A stretch of DNA of 64,000 nt from assembly GCF_020386615.1 (NCBI RefSeq), contig NZ_CP077769.1, positions 620,001 through 684,000 of the forward strand, written 5' to 3'. Source of the DNA: Chitinophaga pendula. Lineage in GTDB: Bacteria > Bacteroidota > Bacteroidia > Chitinophagales > Chitinophagaceae. The notes under the pieces were generated by a model. That model worked only from the letters and a program-made list of their open reading frames with translations. It was not told the origin of the DNA and ran no database searches. The translations under genes were made by a program, and so were the position numbers. Below, one piece after another: positions 51,666 through 60,859 of the stretch (positions are counted from its first letter, which is position 1; each line of letters opens with the position of its first letter).

Positions 51666-53236
51666 ATATTACCGGAAGGAACAGTATCGGCTATAGCTGG
51701 ACGGCCACTGGAGATACGGTGTTATCAGCGTACAACCCTGTCAGCCGGGAAATACTCCCGGAACGGTTCATCGCCGCTACGGAGGCGGAGATGGAGACTG
51801 CACTGACGCGGGCTACGGCGGCATTTACGATATACCGGCATATCAGTGGGGCGGACAAGGCGACATTTCTGGAAGCGATTGCGGCAGAGATACTGGCATT
51901 GGGAGATGTGTTGTTACACCGGGCGGTCGCCGAATCGGGGTTGCCGCTGGCACGTATTACCGGTGAGCGCGGGCGTACTATGCAGCAGTTGCAGTTGTTT
52001 GCTACGCTGTTACGGGAAGGCTCCTGGGTGGAGGCTGTCATTGATACGGCTATACCCGACCGGCAGCCATTGCCCCGACCGGACCTGCGTACGATGTGGC
52101 AGCCACTGGGGCCTGTGCTGGTATTTCCCGCGAGCAATTTCCCGCTCGCATTTTCTACTGCTGGTGGGGACACTGCTGCAGCGCTGGCGGCCGGTAACCC
52201 GGTCATTGTAAAAGCACATGAATCCCATCCCGGCACGAACGAGCTGGTAGCGGGTGCTATATCGAGGGCAGCCGCAACATGCGGTATGCCGGACGGCGTA
52301 TTCTCCAGTCTTAACGGCTACGGTCATACGTTAGGGCAGGCATTGGTAAGACATCCTGCTATCAAAGCGATCGGGTTTACGGGTTCTCAACGAGCCGGAA
52401 AAGCGATTATGGCGACGGCTGCTGCCCGGCCTATCCCGATACCGGTATATGCCGAAATGGGCAGTATAAATCCTGTATTGCTATTGCCCGGCAAGGTAGC
52501 GACATCGGCAGCGGCACTGGCACAACAATATGCAGCTTCCATCACGCAGGGTGCGGGGCAGTTCTGTACGAACCCTGGGTTGTTGATTGCCATGGCTGGT
52601 CCTGACACGGATCATTTTGCGGAGCTGCTGGCTCTGGCATTACAGCAGGTACAGCCTGCTCCTATGCTGAACAAGGGGGTATATGAACAGTACTATGCCG
52701 GGTTGAAAAGTTTACAGCAGCAGGACGGCGTGCGTACGTTACAGGCAGGAGTGCCTGCTGCCGATGCGCTGGCATATCCTGCTTTACTGCAGGTAGACAG
52801 TGAGGTGTTTACCACGCATGCGCATCTGCAGGAGGAGGTGTTTGGTCCTTCTTCTTTGCTGGTGACCTGTAAGGATATGGTTGCCTTGCAGCAAACCATT
52901 ATACAGCTGCAAGGGCAGTTGACGGCGACGGTGTTGGGAGATCGGTATGATCTGCAGCAATATGCTGTTGAGATACAGCTGTTGCAGGACAAGGCCGGTC
53001 GTATCCTGTTTAACGGGGTACCTACTGGTGTGGAGGTATGTGAGGCGATGGTGCACGGAGGGCCTTTTCCGGCGAGCAGTGATGCGCGCAGTACCTCTGT
53101 GGGTACGGCCGCTATCCGTCGTTTTGTAAGGCCGGTGTGTCTACAGGATTGTCCGCCGGCTTTGTTGCCGGACGCCTTGAAAGAGGATAATCCGCTGCAT
53201 ATCTGGCGTAAGGTAAACGGTCAATGGACCCGATAA
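51662..53236 (+). CDS. Aldehyde dehydrogenase, alpha-ketoglutarate-semialdehyde type
   Basis: 524 residues. NADP-type ALDH fold with VFPASNFPLAFSTAGGDTAAAL, VKAHESHPGTN, FTGSQRAGKAI, the Glu-containing YAEMGSINPVLLLPG and the catalytic Cys in GAGQFCTNPG. This branch oxidises alpha-ketoglutarate semialdehyde to alpha-ketoglutarate, the end step of hydroxyproline degradation. It overlaps the deaminase gene by 4 bp. The epimerase gene follows. Confidence 0.9.
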   Translation: MNITGRNSIGYSWTATGDTVLSAYNPVSREILPERFIAATEAEMETALTRATAAFTIYRHISGADKATFLEAIAAEILALGDVLLHRAVAESGLPLARITGERGRTMQQLQLFATLLREGSWVEAVIDTAIPDRQPLPRPDLRTMWQPLGPVLVFPASNFPLAFSTAGGDTAAALAAGNPVIVKAHESHPGTNELVAGAISRAAATCGMPDGVFSSLNGYGHTLGQALVRHPAIKAIGFTGSQRAGKAIMATAAARPIPIPVYAEMGSINPVLLLPGKVATSAAALAQQYAASITQGAGQFCTNPGLLIAMAGPDTDHFAELLALALQQVQPAPMLNKGVYEQYYAGLKSLQQQDGVRTLQAGVPAADALAYPALLQVDSEVFTTHAHLQEEVFGPSSLLVTCKDMVALQQTIIQLQGQLTATVLGDRYDLQQYAVEIQLLQDKAGRILFNGVPTGVEVCEAMVHGGPFPASSDARSTSVGTAAIRRFVRPVCLQDCPPALLPDALKEDNPLHIWRKVNGQWTR

Positions 53237-53260
53237 TATTCACCGATCATTTTAAGGTAT

Positions 53261-54262
53261 ATGTCCACCAAAACATTCTTTTGTATAGACGCTCATACCT
53301 GCGGCAATCCGGTACGGGTAGTAGCTGGCGGGGGGCCGGTATTGAACGGCCAGAGTATGATGGAGCGGCGGCTGCATTTTCTCCGGGAATATGACTGGAT
53401 ACGGAAGGGGTTGATGTTTGAGCCGCGGGGGCATGATATGATGAGTGGTAGCATCCTGTATCCACCGACAGACCCTGCTAATGACAGCGGGGTGCTGTAT
53501 ATTGAAACCAGCGGATGCCTGCCGATGTGCGGGCATGGCACCATTGGTACTGTTACGATCGCTATAGAACAGGGACTCATACAACCGAAGGTGCCCGGCC
53601 AGTTGAGACTGGAGACGCCTGCAGGTCTGGTGTTGGTTTCTTATCAGCAGGAAGGTGCGAAGGTGACGTCTGTCAAACTGACGAACGTGCCTTCTTTCCT
53701 GGCTGCGGAAGCTTTGGAGATAGACTGTCCTGGCCTGGGCGCTTTACAGGTAGATGTGGCGTATGGTGGTAACTTCTATGGTATCATAGATCCGCAGGCG
53801 CATTTTCCCGGTATGGAACATTTTAAGGCCGATCAGCTGATTGCGTGGAGCCGTATCTGCCGGCAGCAGTTGAATGAGCGTTATACGTTCCGGCATCCGG
53901 AACAGGAGCATATCTACGGGCTTAGTCATATTATGTGGACGGGCGCTACGATGTCGGCTACGGCGACGGCACGCAATGCGGTGTTTTACGGGGATAAGGC
54001 GATCGACCGTTCGCCCTGCGGTACCGGTACTTCTGCGCGTATGGCGCAATGGTATGCAAGAGGGAAGTTACAGCCGGGAGATCGTTTTGTGCATGAAAGC
54101 ATCATAGGTTCGGTATTCAACGGCACGATAGAAGGGGTTACCCAGGTAGGGGAGTTGCCTGCTATTATTCCCGGTATAGAAGGATGGGCAATCGTAACGG
54201 GGTATAATACCATTTTTATCGACGATAAGGACCCTTATGCACACGGTTTCCAGGTAATATGA
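53261..54262 (+). CDS. 4-hydroxyproline 2-epimerase
   Basis: 333 residues of the proline racemase family. It has CIDAHTCGNPVRVVAGGG at the start, the first catalytic Cys in CGHGTIG and the second Cys in RSPCGTGTSARM. Having Cys in both positions points to an epimerase of trans-4-hydroxy-L-proline (3-hydroxyproline dehydratases replace one of them). It produces cis-4-hydroxy-D-proline for the next enzyme. Third gene of the operon. Confidence 0.92.
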   Translation: MSTKTFFCIDAHTCGNPVRVVAGGGPVLNGQSMMERRLHFLREYDWIRKGLMFEPRGHDMMSGSILYPPTDPANDSGVLYIETSGCLPMCGHGTIGTVTIAIEQGLIQPKVPGQLRLETPAGLVLVSYQQEGAKVTSVKLTNVPSFLAAEALEIDCPGLGALQVDVAYGGNFYGIIDPQAHFPGMEHFKADQLIAWSRICRQQLNERYTFRHPEQEHIYGLSHIMWTGATMSATATARNAVFYGDKAIDRSPCGTGTSARMAQWYARGKLQPGDRFVHESIIGSVFNGTIEGVTQVGELPAIIPGIEGWAIVTGYNTIFIDDKDPYAHGFQVI

Positions 54263-54296
54263 GTACCATTTTTTTCAACACTATTTTAAGCAATAT

Positions 54297-55541
54297 ATGC
54301 AAGCCGTTATCATAGGAGGAGGCATCATCGGATTGAGTAGTGCTTATTACCTGCGGGAGAGTGGGTGGGAGGTGACTGTGATCGACAGTGGGAATATGCA
54401 GGACAATTGTTCTTTCGGTAATATGGGGATGATCGTACCCAGTCACTTTGTGCCGCTGGCGGCGCCAGGGATTGTACAGCAAGGTATCCGGTGGATGTTC
54501 AATTCACGTAGTCCGTTTTATGTAAAGCCCCGTTTCAGCCGGGCGTTGTTATCCTGGGGCTGGCAATTTATGCGCAGTGCTACGCGTGAGCATGTAGTGA
54601 AATCGGCGGTGCCGTTAAGAGATATCAACCTGCTGAGTAAGTCGCTGTATGCACAATGGGGATCAGCGGAGTGGATGAATGCCGGGCTGACACACCGTGG
54701 TATCCTGATGTATTACCGGACGCCGGAGGTGGCGGAGGAAGAGGCGCATCTTGCGGCGACGGCCAGGCAGATGGGACTGGATGTACAGGTGCTCAATAGC
54801 CGGGAGTTGCAGTTGCTGGAACCGGAGGTGGCGATGGATGTTCTGGGGGCGGTGCATTACCGCTGTGATGCGCACCTGTATCCTAATGCTATGATGCAGC
54901 AATTATACCGGCAGCTAACAGTAATGGGAGTACGATTTGTACCGCAGCAGGCAGTAACGGCTATCAAACATGCCGGCCGTGCGATACAGGCGGTGGTAGG
55001 GGGGCAACAGACGTATACGGCTGATCTGTTTGTATTGGCGGCGGGATCATGGTCGCCGGCATTGGCTGAAATGACGGGTATACGCATACCATTGATGGCC
55101 GGTAAGGGGTATTCCTTTACGCAGAATATGCCGGCCAAGCTGTTGCAGGTGCCGGCTATACTTTGTGAAGCGCGGGTAGCTATTACGCCGATGCAGGGGC
55201 ATATGCGTTATGGTGGTACGATGGAATTGGCAGGGATAAATCCGCAGGTGAATATGAAACGGGTGGAAGGTATCGTGCGGGCTGTACAGCAGTATCTGCC
55301 GGGGCTGGAGGTGGGGATGCCTGCCCAGGAGCAGGTGTGGCATGGATTCAGGCCCTGTTCTCCGGATGGGCTACCTTATATCGGCTATACGAAGCGTTAC
55401 AACAATTTATTAATGGCTACGGGGCATGCGATGATGGGAATGAGCCTGGGACCTGCTACTGGTAAGCTGATAGCGGAGCTGGCGATGGAGCAACCTGGTA
55501 GTGTGGACATCCGGGCTTTTGATCCGGACCGGTTTGGTTGA
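54297..55541 (+). CDS. D-hydroxyproline dehydrogenase (FAD-dependent)
   Basis: 414 residues. FAD-binding motif VIIGGGIIGLSSAYYLRESG at the start and a D-amino-acid dehydrogenase (DadA/DAO-like) layout, with LFVLAAGSWSPALAE and FRPCSPDGLPYIGYT. It oxidises cis-4-hydroxy-D-proline to 1-pyrroline-4-hydroxy-2-carboxylate, the substrate of the DapA-like enzyme. Last gene of the operon, with a terminator behind it. Confidence 0.9.
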   Translation: MQAVIIGGGIIGLSSAYYLRESGWEVTVIDSGNMQDNCSFGNMGMIVPSHFVPLAAPGIVQQGIRWMFNSRSPFYVKPRFSRALLSWGWQFMRSATREHVVKSAVPLRDINLLSKSLYAQWGSAEWMNAGLTHRGILMYYRTPEVAEEEAHLAATARQMGLDVQVLNSRELQLLEPEVAMDVLGAVHYRCDAHLYPNAMMQQLYRQLTVMGVRFVPQQAVTAIKHAGRAIQAVVGGQQTYTADLFVLAAGSWSPALAEMTGIRIPLMAGKGYSFTQNMPAKLLQVPAILCEARVAITPMQGHMRYGGTMELAGINPQVNMKRVEGIVRAVQQYLPGLEVGMPAQEQVWHGFRPCSPDGLPYIGYTKRYNNLLMATGHAMMGMSLGPATGKLIAELAMEQPGSVDIRAFDPDRFG

Positions 55542-55562
55542 GGAGAAGGGATGGATGTGCAT

Positions 55563-55597
55563 AAAAAAAGCCTGATTGATATCAATCAGGCTTTTTA
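55563..55597. terminator. Terminator of the hydroxyproline operon
   Basis: aagcctgattg / caatcaggctt with flanking A and T runs; can stop transcription from both sides, including tRNA-Gly. Confidence 0.9.
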
Positions 55598-55603
55598 TTT
55601 CAG

Positions 55604-55676
<73 letters not shown>

Positions 55677-56065
55677 ATGTAGACGTTGAATGTCTGTGTT
55701 TTAAGAACTGCCCCGTGTGTTTCGGGAGTGCAAATATACGCAAGAGTTATAAATCACAAAATATTTTCTGTCTTTTTCAGAAAAAAAACTGATCCTTCTA
55801 CTGTTGATATCCTGTAATCCTTTACCACAAAGGGTTACAGGCTGTTGTGAAAGTTGAAGCATATTATGATCATGTACATTTTATGATCGATGTGATAAAA
55901 ATATTTTATTGACTGCTATGGCTGTAATGCTTGCCGCGTAAGGGTTTGAGAGGGAACGGGTGAAAGGTGTATTCTTTTTGATCAAAAAAAGTTGTTCTTT
56001 TTGATCAAAAAATTTGATCAATTAAACAAAACATCGTAATGTTGCATCCCGTTTGAAACAGTAAT
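55677..56065. other. Gene-free stretch before tRNA-Arg
   Basis: No ORF stands out. It is AT-rich; the right half holds the TTTTTGATCAAAAA palindromes listed separately and, at 55871-55899, two ttatgatc repeats. Confidence 0.5.
55975..56021. repeat. Repeated TTTTTGATCAAAAA palindromes
   Basis: Two perfect palindromes tttttgatcaaaaa at 55975-55988 and 55998-56011 (23 bp apart, inside the direct repeat ttctttttgatcaaaaaa), plus a shorter ttgatcaa at 56014-56021. They lie 45-90 bp before tRNA-Arg and look like protein-binding sites. Confidence 0.65.
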
Positions 56066-56139
56066 GGCTGCGTAGCTCAACTGAATAGAGCATCTGACTA
56101 CGGATCAGAAGGTTTCAGGTTTGAATCCTGACGCGGTCA
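56066..56139 (+). tRNA. tRNA-Arg (ACG)
   Basis: Acceptor ggctgcg / cgcggtc (with G-U pairs), D-arm agctcaactgaatagagca, anticodon arm ctgactACGgatcag, T-arm caggtttgaatcctg. The A34 would become inosine. CCA is not encoded. Confidence 0.88.
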
Positions 56140-56153
56140 CAGGTTTTCACAAG

Positions 56154-56187
56154 AAGGTTCCGGTATATATACTGGAGCCTTTTTTTA
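56154..56187 (+). terminator. Terminator behind tRNA-Arg
   Basis: aaggttccggtat / atactggagcctt with G-U pairs and a run of seven T. Confidence 0.75.
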
Positions 56188-56282
56188 TGCCCGGATATTA
56201 CTCCTGATATTGCTGCTGCACACTCCCCATTTATCACGTTGCTTTCTTTGTTTTTGCGGGTCTGATGGCTGTTCATGAACGT

Positions 56283-57461
56283 TTATTTTACAGTCATGGA
56301 AGACGTGTGTGTAGGGTTATTGCGGTATTGTGTAGGCGTGAGGCCGGTACGTTTTTTAAACGCGGTATTAAAGGATGATTTTGAGTTGAATCCTACTTCG
56401 TATAATATTTCCTGGATGTTGCGTTCTTTTTTGGCGGTGTCTTCCAACAGGGACATTGCCTTTCGTATGCGATAGTCATTTACAAAATCAAAAAAGTGCT
56501 GATTGAGGTGATGGTTGATGAGTACAGAGAGATCGCGGGCAGGCATGCCTGTTTGCCGGGCGAGGTCTTGTACGGTGAGTTCGGGATCGAGATAAGGCGC
56601 TGTTTCTTCCATGTACTGTTTCAAGGTGTTGATCTTATCCTGGTAAACGGGCACGGCAGTGTTCGTGCTAATATCGGTGGTGTCATTGTGTGGGGAGGTT
56701 TGCAGGAGGGTGTTGACGGAAGGTAAGGTAGAATCGACACCACGGAAGAGTACGGGTTGGTATAGTGCTTTGAGTACAAACCAGCAAAGCAGCAGCAATG
56801 CGGCGACGATCAAGGCGAATTGCAGCCAGGTGAGCCAGGCAGCGGTAATGGAAAAGAGAAAAAGCAAGCGGATGGTGGATAGCGCTAGCAGCCCGGACAG
56901 CAGTATGGTGGCCTGTGACAGCCATTGGTAGATCATGGTAGCTGATGCGGTATAGTTTTGTTGGTAGATGATCCGGAATCTTTTTAAGGTAAGGAAGGTA
57001 GCGATCAGGTAAAAGGCAGCCTGGAGATACAGTGATATGCGTATCCAGTTGTTTTCCGGGACGTCGTTGAAGTGAGTGAAGTATTGTTCGCGGGCAGCGT
57101 CGCCGGCCATATAAAATATGGGCAGGAGCAGGGCGTTGCTGGCCAGGAAGGGTAGCAGGTGGAGGAGATGTATGGGGCTGAGTCTGAAGTCGGCGTAACA
57201 GACGGAGAGCACGTACAGGTAGAATGCCGGCATGAGGAGGAAGGCGACTTGTTCTCTCCCTACTTCTAAGGAAGGAGAGTGGCGGAACAGCCATCCGCTG
57301 AAGATGCCGCCGAGGTCCAATGTAAATATCAGCAGGAAGGAGGCGAACAGTACGTTACTTGTTTTACGGCTGGTTTGAACGGTGAGTAGGAACAAGGCCA
57401 GTAGTAATGATAGGGCGATTCCGATAAGGCATACTGTATTAAAAAAGGAAGCTTCAGTCAT
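56283..57461 (-). CDS. Membrane-anchored AraC-family regulator
   Basis: 392 residues. The N-terminal 230 residues hold about seven hydrophobic helices; the C-terminal 110 residues are an AraC HTH domain (LTVQDLARQTGMPARDLSVLI, then YRIRKAMSLLEDTAKK, IQEILYEVGFNSKSSFNTAF). Such 7TM-AraC fusions occur in Bacteroidota and may sense a lipid or small molecule in the membrane. The target genes are unknown. It is on its own, converging on tRNA-Arg. Confidence 0.88.
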   Translation of the reverse strand: MTEASFFNTVCLIGIALSLLLALFLLTVQTSRKTSNVLFASFLLIFTLDLGGIFSGWLFRHSPSLEVGREQVAFLLMPAFYLYVLSVCYADFRLSPIHLLHLLPFLASNALLLPIFYMAGDAAREQYFTHFNDVPENNWIRISLYLQAAFYLIATFLTLKRFRIIYQQNYTASATMIYQWLSQATILLSGLLALSTIRLLFLFSITAAWLTWLQFALIVAALLLLCWFVLKALYQPVLFRGVDSTLPSVNTLLQTSPHNDTTDISTNTAVPVYQDKINTLKQYMEETAPYLDPELTVQDLARQTGMPARDLSVLINHHLNQHFFDFVNDYRIRKAMSLLEDTAKKERNIQEILYEVGFNSKSSFNTAFKKRTGLTPTQYRNNPTHTSSMTVK

Positions 57462-57519
57462 TCCGGTGCTGGGTTGATTATGGTGCTAAAATATGCATTC
57501 CGGTGGTGGTTTTAAAAGG

Positions 57520-57555
57520 CAAAGGGTTGATCATTATAAGATCAACCCATTTTTT
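57520..57555. terminator. Terminator between M28 peptidase and membrane AraC gene
   Basis: Arms gggttgatc / gatcaaccc (9 bp) with a T run on the plus side and T-rich sequence on the minus side; the M28 gene ends just before it on the minus strand. Confidence 0.65.
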
Positions 57556-57578
57556 ATGTTGTGAACAGTTATGGCTGA

Positions 57579-59135
57579 TTATAGCGGATCGTCTAGGTCG
57601 AAGATGAACCTGGCTGGTTTGGGTAATTCTTTACGCGGGAGTTTTTCTTCCCGCATAGCGGTATTGTAGACAAACGCAGCGACGATGGTAGCGGCTTGTT
57701 TAAGATCTTCTATGGACAGGTGGTCGTAGGTATCCATATTGGTGTGGTGGGTACGAGTTTCGTACTCGAGTGGGTCCTGGATGAACTGGAATCCGGGGAT
57801 GCCTACTGCGTCGAAAGCGAGGTGGTCGGTGCTACCGCTGTTATTGCGGGAGACGCCGGTGGCATCGAGGTCGGCGAAGGGCTGTAGCCAGCTGCGGAAG
57901 ATGGGGCCTACTGCATCGTTGTTCTGGAGGAAGATGCCTCTGATCTTACCCGAGCCATTATCGAGATTATAGTAGGCGGATACTTTTTGCTGAGCCGGTG
58001 TCACTTGCATGTTGAGCGGATTGCCGTAATGGCGTTTTACGTAGTTGAATGAGCCCAGTAGTCCTTGTTCTTCTCCACCCCAGAGGGCGATGCGTACGGT
58101 ACGTTTGGGTTGTATGTTTAGGGAGCGGAGGATGCGGATAGCTTCCATCATGACAATGCAGCCAGCACCGTTGTCGGTGGCGCCGGTGCCGGTATGCCAG
58201 GAGTCCAGGTGTCCGCCGATGATGACTAGTTCATCTTTGACTTTAGGATCTGTGCCCGGGATGTCTGCCACGACGTTATAGCCCTGTTGGTCGGCATCAT
58301 GCCATTGGTTGCGGATATCCAGTTCCAGTGTGAGGGGGATATTGGCATGTACCAATCTTTTGAGTTGGAGCAGGTCTTCTTTGGCGAGCACTACTTCGGC
58401 GAGGGGAAGTTCTTGTCCTTTGACGTATCCGGCTCTGCCGCTTACTTCGATGGTGCCGTCGCGGCTACCCGGGTGGGTGGATACGAGGGCTAGTATGCCT
58501 TTGCTGGCGAGGTGTCTTTTGATCGCTGCTTTTTCGTTGGCGATGCCCTGGTATTTGACGATCTCATCGCGGTTGTTTATCATATACATGTCCGGGAGTG
58601 TATCGAGGGTATTGGCGTTATACCGGGTATAGTAGGCGCTGGTAGCTGCTTTAAGGAGTGTATCGGGATTGTCGACGATCACTATTTTTCCTTTGAGGCT
58701 ATTGCCGGCTTTATCGATGGCAGCGAGGGTGAGTTGATCCAGTATGATGACATTGCCTGATACGAGGCCTTTGGTGCTGGCGCTCCAGGCTTTGGGATAG
58801 GCGATCAGTGGCTGGTAATAAGGTGTTTTGATGGCTGCGTAAACTTTCTCTGTGCTCCAGCCTCTGCCGAAGCGGCCCCAGGGTTCCAGGGTCGCATTTT
58901 GGAGGCCCCATTGTTTTAATGTCTGTGCGGCCCAGCGGGCAGCTTTCATATATCCCGGTGAATTGGTTAGCCTTGGACCGGACACATCGGTCAGTTGGCT
59001 GGCGATGAAAGGTACCTGTGAATGTTCATAGGCTTCTGTTCGGATACGTTGCATTACCTGTTGGTCGATGGTTTCCTGTGCATAGGTTCCGGTTGATAAC
59101 AAGGTGCTGAGCAAGAGGGGTAGGGTCTTTCTCAT
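57579..59135 (-). CDS. Secreted M28-family zinc aminopeptidase
   Basis: 518 residues, signal peptide about 1-20 (LLSTGTYAQE). A protease-associated-like insert (about 130-260, GLVSGNVIILDQLTLAAI) precedes the catalytic domain. Zinc ligands and catalytic residues: IGGHLDSWHTGTGATDNGAG (His and bridging Asp), LWGGEEQGLLGS (catalytic and ligand Glu), then a late Asp and His near DPLEYETRTHHTNMDTYDHL. It removes N-terminal residues from peptides outside the cell or in the periplasm. Monocistronic. Confidence 0.9.
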   Translation of the reverse strand: MRKTLPLLLSTLLSTGTYAQETIDQQVMQRIRTEAYEHSQVPFIASQLTDVSGPRLTNSPGYMKAARWAAQTLKQWGLQNATLEPWGRFGRGWSTEKVYAAIKTPYYQPLIAYPKAWSASTKGLVSGNVIILDQLTLAAIDKAGNSLKGKIVIVDNPDTLLKAATSAYYTRYNANTLDTLPDMYMINNRDEIVKYQGIANEKAAIKRHLASKGILALVSTHPGSRDGTIEVSGRAGYVKGQELPLAEVVLAKEDLLQLKRLVHANIPLTLELDIRNQWHDADQQGYNVVADIPGTDPKVKDELVIIGGHLDSWHTGTGATDNGAGCIVMMEAIRILRSLNIQPKRTVRIALWGGEEQGLLGSFNYVKRHYGNPLNMQVTPAQQKVSAYYNLDNGSGKIRGIFLQNNDAVGPIFRSWLQPFADLDATGVSRNNSGSTDHLAFDAVGIPGFQFIQDPLEYETRTHHTNMDTYDHLSIEDLKQAATIVAAFVYNTAMREEKLPRKELPKPARFIFDLDDPL

Positions 59136-59307
59136 AACTATTTTGATTTAGTGAATAAATATAAATAAAGGTCATTCATTACGGGACAGAAAATGTGATG
59201 AGAGGATTAACATTATGCCACTCTCTTTTATATCTTTATCAAATAAAACAAGCCAACCGGAGATCACCCTATGTTAACGTTCCGGAAAGATCGTGTAAAT
59301 GTGTAAA

Positions 59308-59334
59308 TAAACCCTCTAAACCCTCTAAACCCTC
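59308..59334 (+). repeat. Three perfect 9-bp repeats before the DinB gene
   Basis: taaaccctc repeated three times without change, ending 11 bp before the ATG at 59346. Confidence 0.85.
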
Positions 59335-59345
59335 GGAGTTGCCAT

Positions 59346-60029
59346 ATGAACCCTCAGATGTCTTTATTTGATCGCCGATCATTTTTAAAATCCGCTGCTA
59401 CTATTACCTCTGGTGTTGCCGGTCTTGGTATGTTGCCCCTGGAAGGATGGGCGATACCGACGGTTGCGGGGGCGAGCGGTAATATTCACCTGGTAGGTCC
59501 ACAGGAGGGGTATGCTCCGCAGGTGGGTACGCTGGTGTCGATGATGAACTGGATGCGTGCTACGGTATTAGCAGCTGTAAAGGGGTTGGACCGGGATGCG
59601 CTGGATTTTTTGTTTGACGAAAAGTCGAACACTATAGGTGCTATGTTGATGCATTTGGCAGCTACGGAGCGTTTTTATCAGCTGCATACTTTTGAAGGCC
59701 GGAGATGGGGGGATTGGCCGGAGCCGGATATCCGGCGCTGGAGTGCTGCGAGCCGGTTAGGTATGGCGGGGAGGATGTTGATTGGCGGGGAGGATCTGTC
59801 GTATTACCTGGATCTGTTGTCGGAGGTAAGGGCGTCGACGTTGGCGACGTTGCGTAACCGGGATGATAAGTGGTTATTGTCTGTAGACGGTGGATGGGTC
59901 TGGGGGCCTACGAATAATTACTGCAAATGGTTTCATGTGGTGGAGCATGAGTCGAATCACAATGGGCAGATCAAATGGATCAGGGGGCGTTTGCCCGGTG
60001 GGAGTGGGGGTGTGTTGCCGGGAGATTGA
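59346..60029 (+). CDS. Tat-exported DinB-like protein
   Basis: 227 residues. Tat signal: DRRSFLKSAATITSGVAG. The mature part has the DinB four-helix pattern (MLVSMMNWMRATVLAAVKGL) with metal-ligand candidates His in MLMHLAATERFY and His in VVEHESNHNGQIKW. DinB-like proteins are metal-dependent thiol-transfer or hydrolase enzymes; an exported form is less usual. Converges on the sigma factor, 5 bp away. Function not predictable. Confidence 0.78.
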   Translation: MNPQMSLFDRRSFLKSAATITSGVAGLGMLPLEGWAIPTVAGASGNIHLVGPQEGYAPQVGTLVSMMNWMRATVLAAVKGLDRDALDFLFDEKSNTIGAMLMHLAATERFYQLHTFEGRRWGDWPEPDIRRWSAASRLGMAGRMLIGGEDLSYYLDLLSEVRASTLATLRNRDDKWLLSVDGGWVWGPTNNYCKWFHVVEHESNHNGQIKWIRGRLPGGSGGVLPGD

Positions 60030-60034
60030 TAGGA

Positions 60035-60613
60035 TCAGGCGTTGCGGGCCATTTCCTGTTCGAGGGTGAAGTTGACTGCCTGCGTAAGTTTCTGCATGGC
60101 GATGGCCAGTTGATTTTCTACTGTTTTAACGGAGAGTTGTTGTAGGGCGGCTACTTCTTTGTACTTCAATCCATATTGTTTAACGAGTATGAATATGGTG
60201 CGGCATTTAGGAGGTAGTTGTTGTACGGCATCTTCTACTTTGCGCATCATTTCGGCGGTGATGAGCAGTTTTTCGGGATCGCTATTAAAGCGGACGTGTT
60301 GTTCATCGAGTTCTGTCATGCTAACGATCTGCCTGGAGGAGGGGTGTTTGCGGGCGTGGTCTATTGCGCGGTTTTTGGCGCATACGAAGAGGAATACCTG
60401 TGGATTTTTGATGTTGGTGAGTTCTTTTCGTTTTTGCCAGCAGTGGAGGAATACATCGTTGGCGATTTCTTCTGCGATTTCTTTGGAGCGGGTATAATTG
60501 TAGGAAAATCTCAGTACTGGCAGGAACAGCAATTTGTAGAAGCTATTGAATGCTTCCTGGTCGTCCTGTTCTGTTATCCTCCTGAATAGCTGATTGATTA
60601 CCTGATGCTCCAT
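60035..60613 (-). CDS. ECF-type RNA polymerase sigma factor
   Basis: 192 residues. Region 2 (RFSYNYTRSKEIAEEIANDV, then FLHCWQKRKEL) and region 4 (LPPKCRTIFILVKQYGLKYKEV, then SVKTVENQLAIAMQKL) are clear. It is the sigma factor of the divergent FecR/SusC locus, a sigma-FecR-SusC trans-envelope signalling system, as is usual in Bacteroidota. Confidence 0.93.
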   Translation of the reverse strand: MEHQVINQLFRRITEQDDQEAFNSFYKLLFLPVLRFSYNYTRSKEIAEEIANDVFLHCWQKRKELTNIKNPQVFLFVCAKNRAIDHARKHPSSRQIVSMTELDEQHVRFNSDPEKLLITAEMMRKVEDAVQQLPPKCRTIFILVKQYGLKYKEVAALQQLSVKTVENQLAIAMQKLTQAVNFTLEQEMARNA

Positions 60614-60859
60614 TCACATAGTTGGTTACTGAAAGTGCTGCAAGGTAAAGATTGCAGGTTACGCTAAAGTTAACAAAATAAATTATTGGTGGTATGTGTC
60701 TTGTGCGTAAATGATCAAAAGCTTTGAAATTCATGCTATTGTTGATTATGGTGGTTATAATGGGGGATGTGAAGAAAATAAAAATGCATTTTTCCGGATT
60801 TCTTTTGGGGGTTTTTAAAAAAGCTTACGTCCTCCCGGTATAATACGCATGTAATAGCA

